64,000 bases of DNA, taken from Mytilus trossulus (Eukaryota > Mollusca > Bivalvia > Mytilida > Mytilidae). Shown here in pieces: positions 46,001 to 55,978 of the stretch; position 1 is the stretch's first letter; the number at the start of each line of letters is the position of its first letter. Both the position numbers and the translations under genes were made by a program. The stretch is taken from positions 69,074,283 through 69,138,282 of the forward strand of contig NC_086377.1 in assembly GCF_036588685.1 (NCBI RefSeq), read 5' to 3'. The notes beneath the pieces were generated by a model. The model ran no database searches. It was not told where the DNA came from and saw only the letters and a program-made list of their open reading frames with translations.

Positions 46001-46685
46001 TGAAGCAGAAGCAATAGTTTTGGCTTTAAAATTTATTGCTTCTTCAGACAAATCCAAATTTATTATATGTTCGGATTCACTTTCATGTTTACAAGCTATA
46101 CGAAATACTAAAATTAAAAACCCAACAATCCTGAAAATTTTATATGTAATGAGGAATTTAAAAATTCTTCTGAAAGAAATAATATTTCTATGGGTTCCGA
46201 GTCATGTTGGAATCCTTGGAAACACAGCTGTAGACCTTGAGGCAAAGAATGCCCTGGGTGACCCTCTATCGAACTGTGATATACCATATACTGATTTTAA
46301 ATCTATTATTAGGGAATATGTTTTTAATATATTGAAAAATAAATGGAGTAAAAAAGATGAAAATAAATTGCATGAAATTAAACCTAATTTAGGCAAACCT
46401 TTTAATAATATTATGTGCAGAAAAGATCAGTGTGTTATTACTAGATGCCGTATTGGTCATACTAGAATAACACACGAGTATCTTTTAAAAAATGAAGATG
46501 AACCACACTGTGTTCCTTGCAACTGCAAATATACTATTAAACATGTTTTAATTAATTGTATTGACTTTGCTGATATTCGTAAGAAACATTTCAATGTCAA
46601 TAATATGTATGATTTATTTAATAATGTTCCATTTACAAATATTGTTGCTTTTTTAAAAGAAATTGGAATTTATTATAGAATATAA
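43014..46685 (+). CDS. LINE ORF2: endonuclease, reverse transcriptase, RNase H
   Basis: 1,223 residues, uninterrupted. The ATG at 43,014 overlaps the ORF1 stop as TAATG, an arrangement used for stop-restart translation. AP-type endonuclease (residues ~1-230): IIQWNCRGLKIN, FCLQETHL, GDFNAHNPLWGS, SSIDITICD, GSDHFPI. Reverse transcriptase (~460-760): YRPIALTSCVCKTLERM, CGFRQGRSTLDHL, FFDLEKAYDTAW, MGVPQGSILSVTLF, and YVDD at residues 666-669. RNase H (~960-1085): YTDGSKDG (Asp964), FTAEAEAIVLAL (Glu), ICSDSLSCLQAI (Asp), WVPSHVGILGN (His). The C-terminal region has a Cys/His cluster (CRIGHTRITHEYLL ... CVPCNC) usual for this group. All expected catalytic residues are present. It nicks target DNA and copies element RNA in place in the nucleus. 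Confidence 0.95.
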   Translation: MTNIIQWNCRGLKINLLELTLLVQSFLPIAFCLQETHLKESDNVSLKGYNMYSTFSKVDERAAGGSSIFVKDNVIHSTVQLTTDLQAVAIRLSLDKTITLCSIYIPPNSIIDKAKLKNLTDQLPSPFILMGDFNAHNPLWGSKTHNAKGKIIEDFVSQEGLCIFNDGSNTYLHPGNGSYSSIDITICDPSLLLDYSWRVHDDLCGSDHFPIVLEHLFNSAQQRVPRWKLDKADWSLFENLCRAELQSKMFETVQDPILTFNTVLTSIADRTIPKTSANPKHPSKPWFDDACDQAIGDRKKSERRFNQQPTTENLSNFRIFRAKARRTCRQARRTSWKKFVSGITSRTPMTKVWNMVNKIKGKNSKATVKHLKDGNTLLTSEKDIANKLGETFAKSSSCNNYREDFKKVKKQKEKIKLNFKSKNGENYNKLFSLEELKTSLSKAHDTACGPDNIHYQLLKHLPDSSLEALLQLMNNIWESGDLPSIWKLATVVPIPKPSKDHTDPINYRPIALTSCVCKTLERMVNDRLVWFLESNGLLANIQCGFRQGRSTLDHLVRFESFVRNGFAKNEHVVSVFFDLEKAYDTAWKYGILKDLFDMGLKGNMPNFISNFLSNRQFNVRVNSTMSDLYDQEMGVPQGSILSVTLFSLKINSLVEVLKSNIEGSLYVDDFLICYRGKNMNNIERQLQLCLGRIEKWASENGFKFSTSKTVGMHFCNKRKLHLDPELTLYGNPIKMVDETKFLGLLFDKKLTFLPHIKMLKARCLKALDILKVVGSTDWGADRNILLNLYRSIVRSKLDYGSIVYGSTRKSYIQILDAVHHQGLRLCLGAFKTSPVESLYVEADEHSLTDRRLKLGLQYAVKLKAHSDNPAYSCVFNPIYEDIFAKHENKIPPLGLRLKPHLASFDLKSVAQVQTCKCPPWELPKPKMIFDLREHNKNKTNPLLIQQHYAEIKADYLDFSTVYTDGSKDGDRVASAAVFRDRAATLRLPSDASIFTAEAEAIVLALKFIASSDKSKFIICSDSLSCLQAIRNTKIKNPTILKILYVMRNLKILLKEIIFLWVPSHVGILGNTAVDLEAKNALGDPLSNCDIPYTDFKSIIREYVFNILKNKWSKKDENKLHEIKPNLGKPFNNIMCRKDQCVITRCRIGHTRITHEYLLKNEDEPHCVPCNCKYTIKHVLINCIDFADIRKKHFNVNNMYDLFNNVPFTNIVAFLKEIGIYYRI

Positions 46686-46920
46686 AATTGTTATTATATT
46701 TAAATCGATTTTAATTTTTATCACGTTATTTTACTTTTGATTTTTATTTGTATATACTCAATTTGCTTTAGTCAAGAATTTTAGTATATTGAAGGACCTT
46801 TTGTCTTTTTTTAAAAATATGCTTTAAATTGTAAAAATAGTCGAATTAGCTCTCGCCGCGATATAGCCTTTTTGTGCTAATGCGGCGTAAAGCAACCAAC
46901 AATCAATCAATCAATCAATC
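46686..46920 (+). repeat. LINE 3' UTR and (TCAA)n tail
   Basis: Ends with 'ctaatgcggcgtaaagcaac', 'caac' and four to five TCAA repeats. The same block ends the truncated copy (38,581), a minimal fragment at 55,979-56,022, and, with two changes, the minus-strand SINE-like repeats. It probably contains the element's RT recognition signal. Confidence 0.85.
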
Positions 46921-47574
46921 GTATAATGACCTGCCGACATCATCAGTAAATTTGTCATATGAGGATTATTTTAGAGCATGTACACCACCTTCTTGACGAT
47001 TGAAATAAATATAACATTCCAAAAACACCTTATTTTAAAGTGTTTCGGGACTTTCTAAGTGAAAGACCTCGCTTGAGTATAGTTTCTCAATGCCATCCTC
47101 AGAGTGTATCGTAACATCCCTTCCTTTCCTTTTTTTTATATTTTCACATGACATGATTTAATGTCTTAAACTCTCTATCCTTCCTTAAGCTAAATTCCAG
47201 TTTGTTTGTTTGACAAGTCAGATGACGAGATAATGCAGCCCTGAAACTGATCGATGTTGATTTAGAATATTCCGTGCCCTTTATAGTTTGAAGGCTTCAT
47301 ACCAACATTTGTTAGTTTTGTATGATTAAAACATTTTAGTTTTAGGCGTGGGATGTTATAGACCTCTTTTTGGTCTTTCTGGTTATCGGAATTGCACGAC
47401 ATAATTGAGTCTCTTTATACATGTGGTTGTAAAATGTCAGACGAATTAAATTTTGATCGTAAATCGTGACTTCAATCTAATAGTCCCTCCCTCCTAAGGA
47501 ACAATAATAAGGATTGAGGTCTACGACAAAAGAAACATGGAACCACTGATATGAATTACAGGCTTTTGACTTCA
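46921..47574. other. Non-coding stretch
   Basis: No exon, repeat boundary or RNA gene recognised. Confidence 0.4.
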
Positions 47575-47690
47575 AACAGGCACATGCATAAATAATGTGG
47601 CAGGGTTACACTTCCCCTAACCTATGATAGTGGTATAACAGTACAACATAAAACTCTAAAAATCAGTTGAAAAGGCTTTAATCACCAGAT
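47575..47690 (-). repeat. Foldback centre fragment
   Basis: 'atgtggcagggtta', 'tgatagtggtataacagtac' and 'aaaaatcagttgaaaagg' are the reverse complement of the central part of the foldback at 22,205-22,325. Confidence 0.65.
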
Positions 47691-47887
47691 GGACAAAAAA
47701 AAGTGGACGTTGCAGGGTACTTATACATCTCGACATAATAAGAATCAATGAACAGATATGAGAGTACTTGCAGTTATCTGACAGCTGAGTCAAAGCCACC
47801 AACAACTGATAAAGAAATCATGCATCCACGAAATGCCAACTAATACGGTAGATGTCATATATACACTTGCGAGAGGTATTCCTATTA

Positions 47888-48095
47888 CTGTGGATTCATT
47901 ACTATTCGTTGGATACCAATTTTCGTAGATTTCGAGGGTACCGGTGAACAACGAAATCAAATGTTCAACGAATAACAGATTTTCAATAGGCTTTGAATAT
48001 AGAGATTGACAAAACCACGAAATCAAATGTCCACGAATATGCAAGTTTATAGCAATCCACGAATTTGATACCCACGAACATAAATGAATCCACAG
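47888..48095. mobile_element. TA-target MITE, 208 bp
   Basis: Ends 'ctgtggattcattactattc' and (reverse strand) 'ctgtggattcatttatgttc', with TA on both sides (47,886-47,887 and 48,096-48,097). 'ccacgaat' and 'cgaaatcaaatgt' motifs repeat inside. Related in style to 18,367-19,143. Confidence 0.8.
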
Positions 48096-48097
48096 TA

Positions 48098-48984
48098 TTA
48101 GGACAATCCATAAATCTGAACACCTTTAATAAAATTTGCGATAAGGATTCATCTGTTGAAAAAGGCCTTGCTGTTAGACAACTTGCTTTAGAACATCCTT
48201 TTCATCTGAGAAGAATCTATCTGTGATAGGAGGGCTGCACACTTAAAATCAGCATTCAGAAAATATGTCTTGAAGGACATGATGTGTACACTGCAACTGA
48301 ATTTAAAGAAGTACTTCAGATATGCAGTGTTAGAAATGAACTTTATGTTCTTATTCAATACTTCAAACGATCTTAAAGCATTTACAAAGTAAAAACTCAA
48401 CACAGTTTTTGGTTATCAGCTCGTCCCGACAGCACAGAAAGCTTATTTTTATTATATACAATAAACAAATGTCAAATTTGCTGTCATCGACCGCTGCCAT
48501 CACATATAAACACAATCTACAATAGAAAAATGTTCTATAAGTTGAAGAAAAAATCTTTTCAATTTACATACATGTATCTAATGAACTATTTTCTACATAA
48601 CATACTGATTCACATTCCTATGAAGTCTTAATAAAAGGGGTGGGTGGGTGTTAAACGAACCTTTCTGTCGGATAGGCGAACCTCGAATGACAATTCTAGA
48701 CTATCTTATTATAATTTTAGCGCTAAAATTTTAGCATGAAGTTATCATGATTTATATAACTTAAACCGGTAATAACTTACTGATAGTCCAATCAAATTAA
48801 ACATAAACATGTTTTGATTTAAACGTGTTAAAAGTAAACAAATACACGTGTTCCCGAGTAACCTTTATAAATACATTTATGTTCTTATTCAATACTTCAA
48901 ACGAACATAAAGCATTTACAAAGTAAAACACCGTTTTGGTTATCAGCTCGCCCCGAAAGCTTCGATTGATAAAGAAAGGGACAT
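48098..48984. other. Non-coding with an internal duplication
   Basis: 'ttatgttcttattcaatact' and 'ggttatcagctcg' occur near 48,340-48,425 and again near 48,880-48,955, a ~90-bp direct duplication about 540 bp apart. No gene. Confidence 0.5.
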
Positions 48985-49640
48985 AAAGACAAAGGGGGAA
49001 ATATTTTAATGAAAAATAAAGGCAACAGTAGTATACCGCTGTTCAAAACTCATAAATCCATGGACAAAAAACAAAATCGGGGTAACAAACTAAAACCGAG
49101 GGAAACGCATTAAATATAAGAGGAGAACAACGACACAACACCGAAACGGACCAAGCAACATACAAAACACCACGAGAATAACAAATATAACATCAAAACC
49201 AAATATATAAATTAGGGATAGACAAGAACCGTGCCACGTCTTATCTCAAAAATAAGAGAAAACACAAACGACTCAACGTTAAAATACAACACACACACAT
49301 AGAAACAAACAATATTATAACAATGGCCATCTTTCTGACTTGGTACAGGACACTTTTAAAGGGGACTTAAAGTGGTGGGTTGAACCTGGTTTTATGGCAT
49401 GCCAAACCTCGCACTTTAATGGCACAGTTAAATATAACATTGAAATGAAAACAAAATATTACAGGACTACAATACAAATAAAAAGCAGAACATATTAGAC
49501 AAAGAAAATCATGATTAATAGATAACAAAAAGCATCAGGTTTAAAATTCAATACGCCAAAAACGCGTCTAGTCCACACGAGACTCACCAGTGACGCTTAG
49601 ATATAAAAGATCGAAAGTGAAAAAAATACAAAATTGTACA
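48985..49640 (-). repeat. Dispersed repeat family C, copy 3 (longest)
   Basis: Reverse-complement copy covering both the 'cactttcgatcttttatatc' end and the 'gaacagcggtatactactgt' end. It shows the full repeat is about 650 bp. No conserved frame and no evident terminal repeats. Confidence 0.85.
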
Positions 49641-50439
49641 GCACTGAAGATCAAAAGTTGAAAAGGTTTTGCCAAATACGGCATTTTTTGTATGCCCAGG
49701 ATAAGAACATTCATATTATATAAAACAATTCAAGTATTTGAAACCATCTGTTGGTATATATATGTTCTTAAACGATACATTAAACCAATTCTAAAAGACA
49801 TTTTAGAACCCATGAGGTATATTTGATAATACCATGACAAACAATTATCAATAGTTACTTCAACAATTTTTCATAATCAGCATTTTCTAACCTACTAACA
49901 TAGATTTTGATTTACCTTTTTTATTAACATATTATTATCTTTACACCATTCTGAAATATTATCCACATTTGTATTTAATATAAGAATTATATTACTTATT
50001 GATTTAGATGAGTAATGAACCGTAGCATCATCTGCATATATAAGTCATATAATACTGTTCAGTATTCATTTAATATACATGAAATAAATTTACAAGAAAA
50101 CTTAGGAAGTTAATCATATATAAACCTTTCATACACATAGTTACTGCCTGTCGTGGAAGATGTTTCACCAAAAAATGTAACCTAGAACCACCGTCCATGA
50201 TTCAAAGTGAATGACTTAATAAGCTCATTGATCATACACGGTTTCATTTAATCAAGCATGCATGAATTCTTATTTCTAAGACCCATCACAACCAATATAG
50301 CATATATATTTTATATTTACCCCACTAACCATGCAAATAAAATACAAGGGGAGCAAAATCCTCAAAAAAAAATAATCTGAAAATGTTCACAAGACAATCA
50401 CTAAAAGAAGATTTTATTTATCATTTTTCAATTTTTCAG
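49641..50439. other. Presumed intron, AT-rich
   Basis: No exon supported. Ends in 'caatttttcag' at 50,439, the acceptor of the next exon. Confidence 0.45.
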
Positions 50440-50981
50440 AAGTATTTCCACGTGGTGGTTTGTTGAATGCATATGGGAAGAACTTATGCTATGCAAACGC
50501 CCTTTTACAGTGTTTAATAATGGCCGACCTTCATAAAGTTTTCCAATATCATCAAAATTGTAAAGGTATTTGTTTTTTTGCTCCGAATTGAAAAAATAAA
50601 ACTGGTGTATTGATTTGTATATCATAATATATTGCTGAGAAGATAATATGTAAATAATGAACGGAATTTTAATTCATGAAATTTAGGGGCATATATGGTA
50701 GTTTATAAATTAGGTGGTCATCTCAAAAGCCTCTCGTTTTTATACCCCTGCTCCTGTTTTGCTTTAGCCTGTCCATCCGTACATTCTTTCTGTATGTATG
50801 CCATATGGTGGGATATACACATTTTTAGGCAATTCCTTCAACAACTTCCTGTTAAAAAAACACCTTTATTATCGTATTTTTTTTTATATTTCAGTGCCAC
50901 AAACATGTTTTACATGCTGTTTGAAAGATTTTATGCAGACAGCTCCAGTTACTGCTGAACCACTATGTAGAAAAATGACAG
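50440..50981 (+). CDS. Ubiquitin-specific protease, two N-terminal exons
   Basis: Exon 1 is 50,440-50,565 (acceptor 'atttttcag', donor 'aaag|gtattt'). It reads PRGGLLNAYGKNLCYANALL then QCLIMADLHKVFQYHQNC. This is the USP Cys box G-L-x-N-x-G-x-x-C-Y-x-N, whose Cys is the nucleophile that cleaves ubiquitin. Exon 2 is 50,895-50,981 (acceptor 'atatttcag', donor 'acag|gtataa') and reads PQTCFTCCLKDFMQTAPVTA with a C-x2-C pair. The codon split between the exons (1 + 2 bases) matches. The usual Gly-Asn before the Cys is Gly-Lys-Asn-Leu, so spacing is kept but the motif is unusual. The His box was not found. Probably a divergent USP or a partial copy. Confidence 0.7.
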
Positions 50982-51534
50982 GTATAAATCAGATTCCTTT
51001 AGCAGTTATTTAAAATGAATCCTTTTACCTCTAAAACTGATTTTGAGGTTCTGTGACCATAGAATAAAGGTGTTTGGATTTGGAGTTATGTTTTTTGTCA
51101 CGTTCACATCAACATCAGTGCATACAAAAATTCAATTATTTTTTAAAATAATACTATACATTTCGCAAATTTCAAATAAACCTGCAAAGTGGAGCCCTGT
51201 AGCTTAATTTTGAACACATATTCTAACATTTTCAACAAGTGATACATCTGTCAGTGCATATTTGTTCCTTATAATAAAGTTCCAAAATGAATAGAATTTT
51301 ATATTGCACAAGCTTACGATATATATTCTATGAGTGACAATATTCACGCAATAACCCTTTTATTGTATTATAAAATAATTTTAACCATTTTTGAAGGATA
51401 ATGAAGTAATAATTTTGAAGGTATATTGCACTCAGTGCAATATTTGAATATTCAGTATTGCATGCTAGTTTTCCATTGCTTATTATTTGAAAAATTAAAT
51501 TGCTATACAATAGAATATAATATTTTTTCTTTAG

Positions 51535-51725
51535 GAACATATAATATAGAAATTCTGTCACATTACATATCCTCTGCATTAAGATATGCATTTATTAAAG
51601 CTTTTTCACTATATTATTTTCTCTAAATTGGAAGGATTTTGGCCGTAGTATAAAATAGGAGAGCAACAGGACTCACATGAGCTATTTTGCAAAATCATGG
51701 AACAAGTCGAAAAAAATATTTTCAG
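51535..51725 (+). pseudogene. Ubiquitin-specific protease, third exon, disrupted
   Basis: Acceptor 'tttctttag' ends at 51,534 and the reading phase fits exon 2 (G + GA). It reads GTYNIEILSHYISSALRYAF until a stop. In the +1 frame the exon resumes as SKLEGFWP, hits TAG at 51,646-51,648, then continues YKIGEQQDSHELFCKIMEQV, the typical G-x-Q-x-D-(S/A)-H-E-(L/F) block of USPs. It closes at donor 'ttttcag|gtaata'. One frameshift and one stop are therefore needed within a 191-bp exon. Either the gene is dead or the window carries sequence errors here. Confidence 0.6.
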
Positions 51726-51984
51726 GTAATATAATTGAGGTTTAAAAAATAGAAACAATATGATATTTACTGTATAATAAATCCAAAAAGCATGGAAATG
51801 GGGAATGTGCCAAAGAAACAAAAACCGAACCATTGAAGCAAAAGATCTAATGAATCTAGTCATACCAATATTTTTTTTTATTATACTTCAGCATGCTATC
51901 AACAGAAGGACATATTGTAGAGGTATGCAATGAGTATTCTTTCTAAATAAAATCTAGGACTGCCATTTGTTATGGTCCAAACAT

Positions 51985-52405
51985 TGATTGATTTTTGGTT
52001 GCTTAAAGTCCATTGGCAAATATTTCATGCATATTCAGGATGAGAATAAGTTCACAATAAATACAATAGGTAGGTTGATACAATAGAGGCCATCTGGGAT
52101 GATGGTCGGGGAAATTTGGACTGCCACTGTAGAACAAGGGTATATTGGATAGGGACAGAAATTTTGCCTTGCAAAAGGCCACCTACGGACCCCTCAAAGA
52201 GTTGTTGCAAGGGTTCTTAACGTGCAAAGAGCGTGGCACTCTCTTTACTCGAGGCATCGGATTTAACGTTCCCCTTCTGATCGGACGTGACTGCGAACTT
52301 GATACATCCCGGAGCCAAACGGACGCCCCACTTCGGCAAGCGTTTTACTGCCGGTCGGGAGAAGACCAGGTGACCATATTTCTATACCCCAGTCACCATT
52401 TGGTT
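51985..52405 (-). repeat. SINE-like repeat, copy C (longest)
   Basis: Minus strand 3' end: 'ctttaagcaaccaaaaatca' + TCAA, as in LINE tails. The body covers everything seen in copies A and B. The 108-residue plus-strand frame is not kept in the other copies. Confidence 0.7.
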
Positions 52406-52689
52406 ATATGGTCCCAACAGTTTAGGAATATAAGACTAGCTTTAAGCGAAATTGTCCACACAAATGAATGATTACCGTTAACCATATAAAATGTACTCTT
52501 AATCCTGTTAATTGAAACCTATTAATTTTGTCCAAAATGCGTTCCAACTACGTGGAAACCGTAATGGGTGGCATATTTGTTGGACTGATAATATATTACC
52601 TTTTCAAAAATTATATAATAACAAAACACATAAACAAACAGGACATTCACAATTAAATTAACCATTTAAAACACTTACGTGTCATAAGA

Positions 52690-53140
52690 TATGTTTTGAA
52701 TTCTTTCTTTTTGTGGGATCAAATACCTGTATCTGAGCCTGTTGAACCTCACGATACGAATGACTTTTCTTTTACACGGCCGAGTAGAAGTGCTGCACTG
52801 GACAACATTCCTACGTCTCTTTCTCAGCCCGTAGATGTTAACAACAAACTAAGTGTGAGCGAGTTTTCACGTTTCTATTAAAGAAAGATATTTTGATGTC
52901 AAGATTTAACCGTTTCAATGGCCGTCAATAATCGTATTCACTTTGGAAATCAGGAATAAAAGCTTATACAAAGGGACTTGAACTAACTGGAATTGAGGAA
53001 AGCGAATTTTTCTTTAAGTGGCTTGGTCCCGAATCATCTAAGTTTGGTCAAAAGCTTTCGGACATCAAACATAAATGATCCATATACAGGATTATAAAAG
53101 ATACGGCAAAGGCATTTTTATATAATATTCTATGGAACCT
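52690..53140 (+). pseudogene. BEL/Pao gag relic
   Basis: One frame reads a Ser/Pro-rich linker and stops at 52,881. The next frame gives RFNRFNGR, SYSLWKSGIKAYTKGLELTG, IEESEFFFKWLGPESSKFGQ and KLSDIKH. The pattern 'R-F-x-G-(R/K)-P/x-x-S-Y-x-x-W-K ... E-E-x-x-x-x-x-K-W-L-G-P-E-S-S' is a Pao/BEL gag signature. It is unrelated in sequence to the gag at 25,882, so it comes from a different subfamily. No LTR or pol is next to it. Confidence 0.6.
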
Positions 53141-54046
53141 TAGCAATGCAACAGTGGGGTGATTCTTGCAACATATCACTCATATAAATCTTGCTTCCAC
53201 ACATTTCTATATCTGGGGAAGTAATCCTGGAGTGGACAAACGTGTGTTGCGTTTTATGCAATGTCCATATCCTCTTTGATTTACCAAAAAAAATATAACC
53301 ATGGCCAATCATCAACTTGTAAAACCAAAGTGCTGGATAGCACCCTTGGAAAGTTTGCAACGGTAGATTGTAATGTTTCAAATATATATTGTAAATGTGG
53401 AGATTGCGTGTAACTTTTTTTCCTACTTTATCAAGAAATAATTGTATCAGACTCTAAAAATAAGTCTGTCCATCGGTTGCCTGACGTTGAATAAGGTCCA
53501 ATAAAAATTGGTCCGGTCCAGTAAAGTTATATGCACAAGTGACGTCTATGTATTACACCTGTATATCATTCAAATCTTCTTGAAATCATTTACAGTAATA
53601 TTTATGATTAAGGGGTGGAGATCTAGACAGTTTACAAGTTGTCAAACAGGCAGGAGGTAGGGGTAAGGGTGACCCATGGGGACTAGCCTTTTAAGTTATC
53701 TGATATGTTTTATTATTCCGTTCAAGAATATATGTTGTTAACGTAGGGATTTTGACAGTTTTCAAGTTTTCGAAAAGGGGGTGGATCTTGACTGTTTACA
53801 AGTTCTCAGATGGGGTCAGGTTACAGCGGGGGACTCTCCTTATATTTCATTTTGTTCGTTTTATTGTACAATACAAAAATACAAAAACATTCAAAAATTC
53901 GAAAAAAGAATTCCTGTATCCAGAAATGGTCATACCAGATATCCAAGGGTCCCATTGAAGGTCATATCTTCCAGCTGTATATAGCCAACAAACTTAAGAA
54001 ATGATCTTTCTAATTATAATGCATTGCAATTCAGATAATTTTTCAG
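53141..54046. other. Non-coding stretch
   Basis: Two loosely similar blocks around 53,620 and 53,770 share 'tttacaagtt' and 'gggtggatct/gggtggagatct'. Ends with 'aatttttcag', an acceptor. Confidence 0.4.
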
Positions 54047-54288
54047 ATTTTTAAAACAACAGAAGAATTAGAGGAACATAGTATTGACTTAGTCAAAGGA
54101 TTTAATGAGCCAAAAGTAAGAACAATTGGTGAGGGAAAACTGTTGGAAATAGGTACAAGGCTAACAGTTGCTAATGTACAGATCAAAAAGGTGTTTTGTA
54201 TTTACGTCAAAAGTAAGAACAATTGGTGAGGGAAAACTGTTGGAAATAGGTACAAGGCTAACAGTTGCTAATGTACAGATCAAAAAGG
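54047..54288 (+). CDS. Unknown exon with internal 97-bp tandem duplication
   Basis: From the acceptor at 54,046 one frame reads IFKTTEELEEHSIDLVKGFN, then EPKVRTIGEGKLLEIGTRLT and VANVQIKK, and on to VFCIYVK. The 3' half is repeated 97 bp downstream: 'caaaagtaagaacaattggt' occurs at 54,111 and 54,208. The second unit ends at a consensus donor 'aaag|gtatgt' near 54,288. A further copy of the undoubled exon lies at 54,819-54,984. No family recognised. It could belong to the USP-type gene upstream, but there is no evidence beyond position. Confidence 0.4.
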
Positions 54289-54344
54289 TATGTTTAATCT
54301 TGAAATGTCAAGTAGGACTATTCATTTAAAATGTCTGTAGCAAG

Positions 54345-54600
54345 GAACTTTTCAATATCCTTACAAGCAAGAACCATTTTGTAGGTTATTTTGCATAATG
54401 GTAATACATCCATACTGAAACTATAGGCATGTGCAGGTGTCACTCACCTTGGTCTATGTGCTGTTAATTTGCTGCCCTTGATTTAAAAATTCAAGGAAAT
54501 TCAGTGGTTTGGTTATTATCTTGAATATTATTATAGATAGAGATAAACTGTATACAGCAATAATGTTCAGCAAAGTAAGATTTACAAATAAGTCAACCTA
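54345..54600 (+). repeat. Repeat family D fragment, opposite orientation
   Basis: 'gtcactcaccttggtcta' and 'atagatagagataaactgta' followed by 'cagcaataatgttcagca' are the reverse complement of 24,480-24,620. Confidence 0.7.
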
Positions 54601-54719
54601 AATTAGGGAGGGTAAGAGGGGTTCTGATCCCCAAATCCTGGGCTTTAAAGCACTAAATCCGGATGTACCGAAATTTTAATAAACTTAATCCAAACATCCA
54701 AAAATTCGACAAAAAGAAT

Positions 54720-54990
54720 TCCCATTGAAGGTCCTATCTTCCAGCTGTATATAGCCAACAAACTTAGGAAATGATTTTTCTAATTATAATGCATTGCAAT
54801 TCATTTAATTTTTCAGATTTTTTAAACAACAGAAGAATTAGAGGGACATGGTATTGACTTAGTCAAAGGATTTAATGAGCCAAAAGTAAGAACAATTGGT
54901 GAGGGAAAACTGTTAAAAATAGGTACAAGGCTAACAGTTGCTAATGTACAGATCAAAAAGATGTTTTGTTTTTACGTCAAAAGTAAGTTT
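54720..54990 (+). repeat. Duplicate of the unknown exon and its upstream intron
   Basis: Copies 53,950-54,215, including 'cttccagctgtatatagcca' and the exon. Here the 97-bp internal duplication is absent, an extra T lengthens the start of the exon, and 'aaaaaggtg' reads 'aaaaagatg'. It ends in 'tcaaaagtaagt', a good donor. Confidence 0.8.
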
Positions 54991-55431
54991 CGTCTACAAA
55001 ACTCACCAGTGACACAAATGCAACAGATAAATAACAAGTAAAGAAATGAACAAAAAAGTTACATTACAAATTCCCAACGGCTAGTTTAAGAAATAAAGTT
55101 CTATGCAGACCAGTGGAAAGCCAAGGTGTGCATCACATTTGCAAGAAGATTTAGTTGACATGCAGAAACATGAAGTCGCATATAGAAACAAAACTTTAAC
55201 GTATGTTTAAGTATTTTGGTTGTTTTCAGTAGATATGTTCGACTTCGTCCGTGCCAGACGTGAATTAAAACGGATGTTTTGTGAATTTGGAGATCAATAA
55301 GTAATAAAGCATGATTGTTGTGGTTGTACCACATATTACATATGTATTTCTGATAAGTATTTTAAAACTCACTTCATTATTATCGGACCGTCTAAAACAT
55401 CCCTGAAGCAGAAACAAATGTACAAGCAAAT
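54991..55431. other. Non-coding stretch
   Basis: Includes 'aaaactcaccagtgac', a short match to family C ends. No exon. Confidence 0.4.
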
Positions 55432-55570
55432 AAGAAGATGTGGTATGACTGCAATCATACAACTCTCCATCCAAGTAACAATGTATAAAAATTTAACAAT
55501 TACAGTTCAAGTTGCGGTTTGCAACACGGAGACAGGGCAATGTCTACTACAATTAACCGGAACATGTTTT
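55432..55570 (+). repeat. Foldback-arm fragment
   Basis: 'aagatgtggtatgactgcaa' and 'catacaactctccatccaag' match the start of the left arm at 21,843. Confidence 0.75.
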
Positions 55571-55669
55571 TCATAATACCGTTAGATGAAATTATATTTA
55601 ATAGTGCCGGTAACGTGTCCATGTAACTATAACATTTCATGCAAAAAACTGAAGGCCGTAATAAAATTG

Positions 55670-55835
55670 ACGGTACCAATTTTCTTGCACCAGATACGCA
55701 TTTTGACAATACACGTCTCTTCAGTGATGCTCGTGGCTAAAATATTTGAAATCCAAAGCTTATACAAAAGACAAAGTGCTATAATCCAAAAGGTTAAAAA
55801 AGAATAGCCAAATCCGTGAATGGAATCAGAGCTTT
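55670..55835 (-). repeat. Diverged short dispersed repeat
   Basis: 'acacgtctcttcagtgatgc' and the following 'tcgtggctaa' are comparable with the 'gagcgtcactgttgagtctt' block at 39,180 in reverse complement. Confidence 0.45.
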
Positions 55836-55978
55836 GCATGAGGGAGATACATTCCTTAATTTCTAATAATTTCTAATATTTTGTAACAGCAAGTTTTAAT
55901 AACACAAAAAAATCCGTATTATCATGCCAGTACTAATAGATATAGGAAGATGTAGTCCACCAGCAGAGGCATCGATCC

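Larger units (their letters stand above)
40745..46920 (+). mobile_element. Full-length I/Nimb-type LINE, apparently intact
   Basis: The order is a GC-richer 5' region (about 40,745-41,493, start uncertain), ORF1 with zinc knuckles, ORF2 with endonuclease, reverse transcriptase and RNase H, a 3' UTR and a (TCAA)n tail ending at 46,920. ORF2-encoded RNase H places it in the I superfamily; I/Nimb is my best clade guess. No target-site duplication was found by eye. A truncated sibling lies 2 kb upstream in the same orientation. Confidence 0.88.

Noticed and set aside
52145-52471. 108-residue open frame with repeated similarity at 1,290 and 14,740
   Set aside because: The similarity is DNA-level in a SINE-like repeat on the opposite strand. 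The frame is broken in both other copies.
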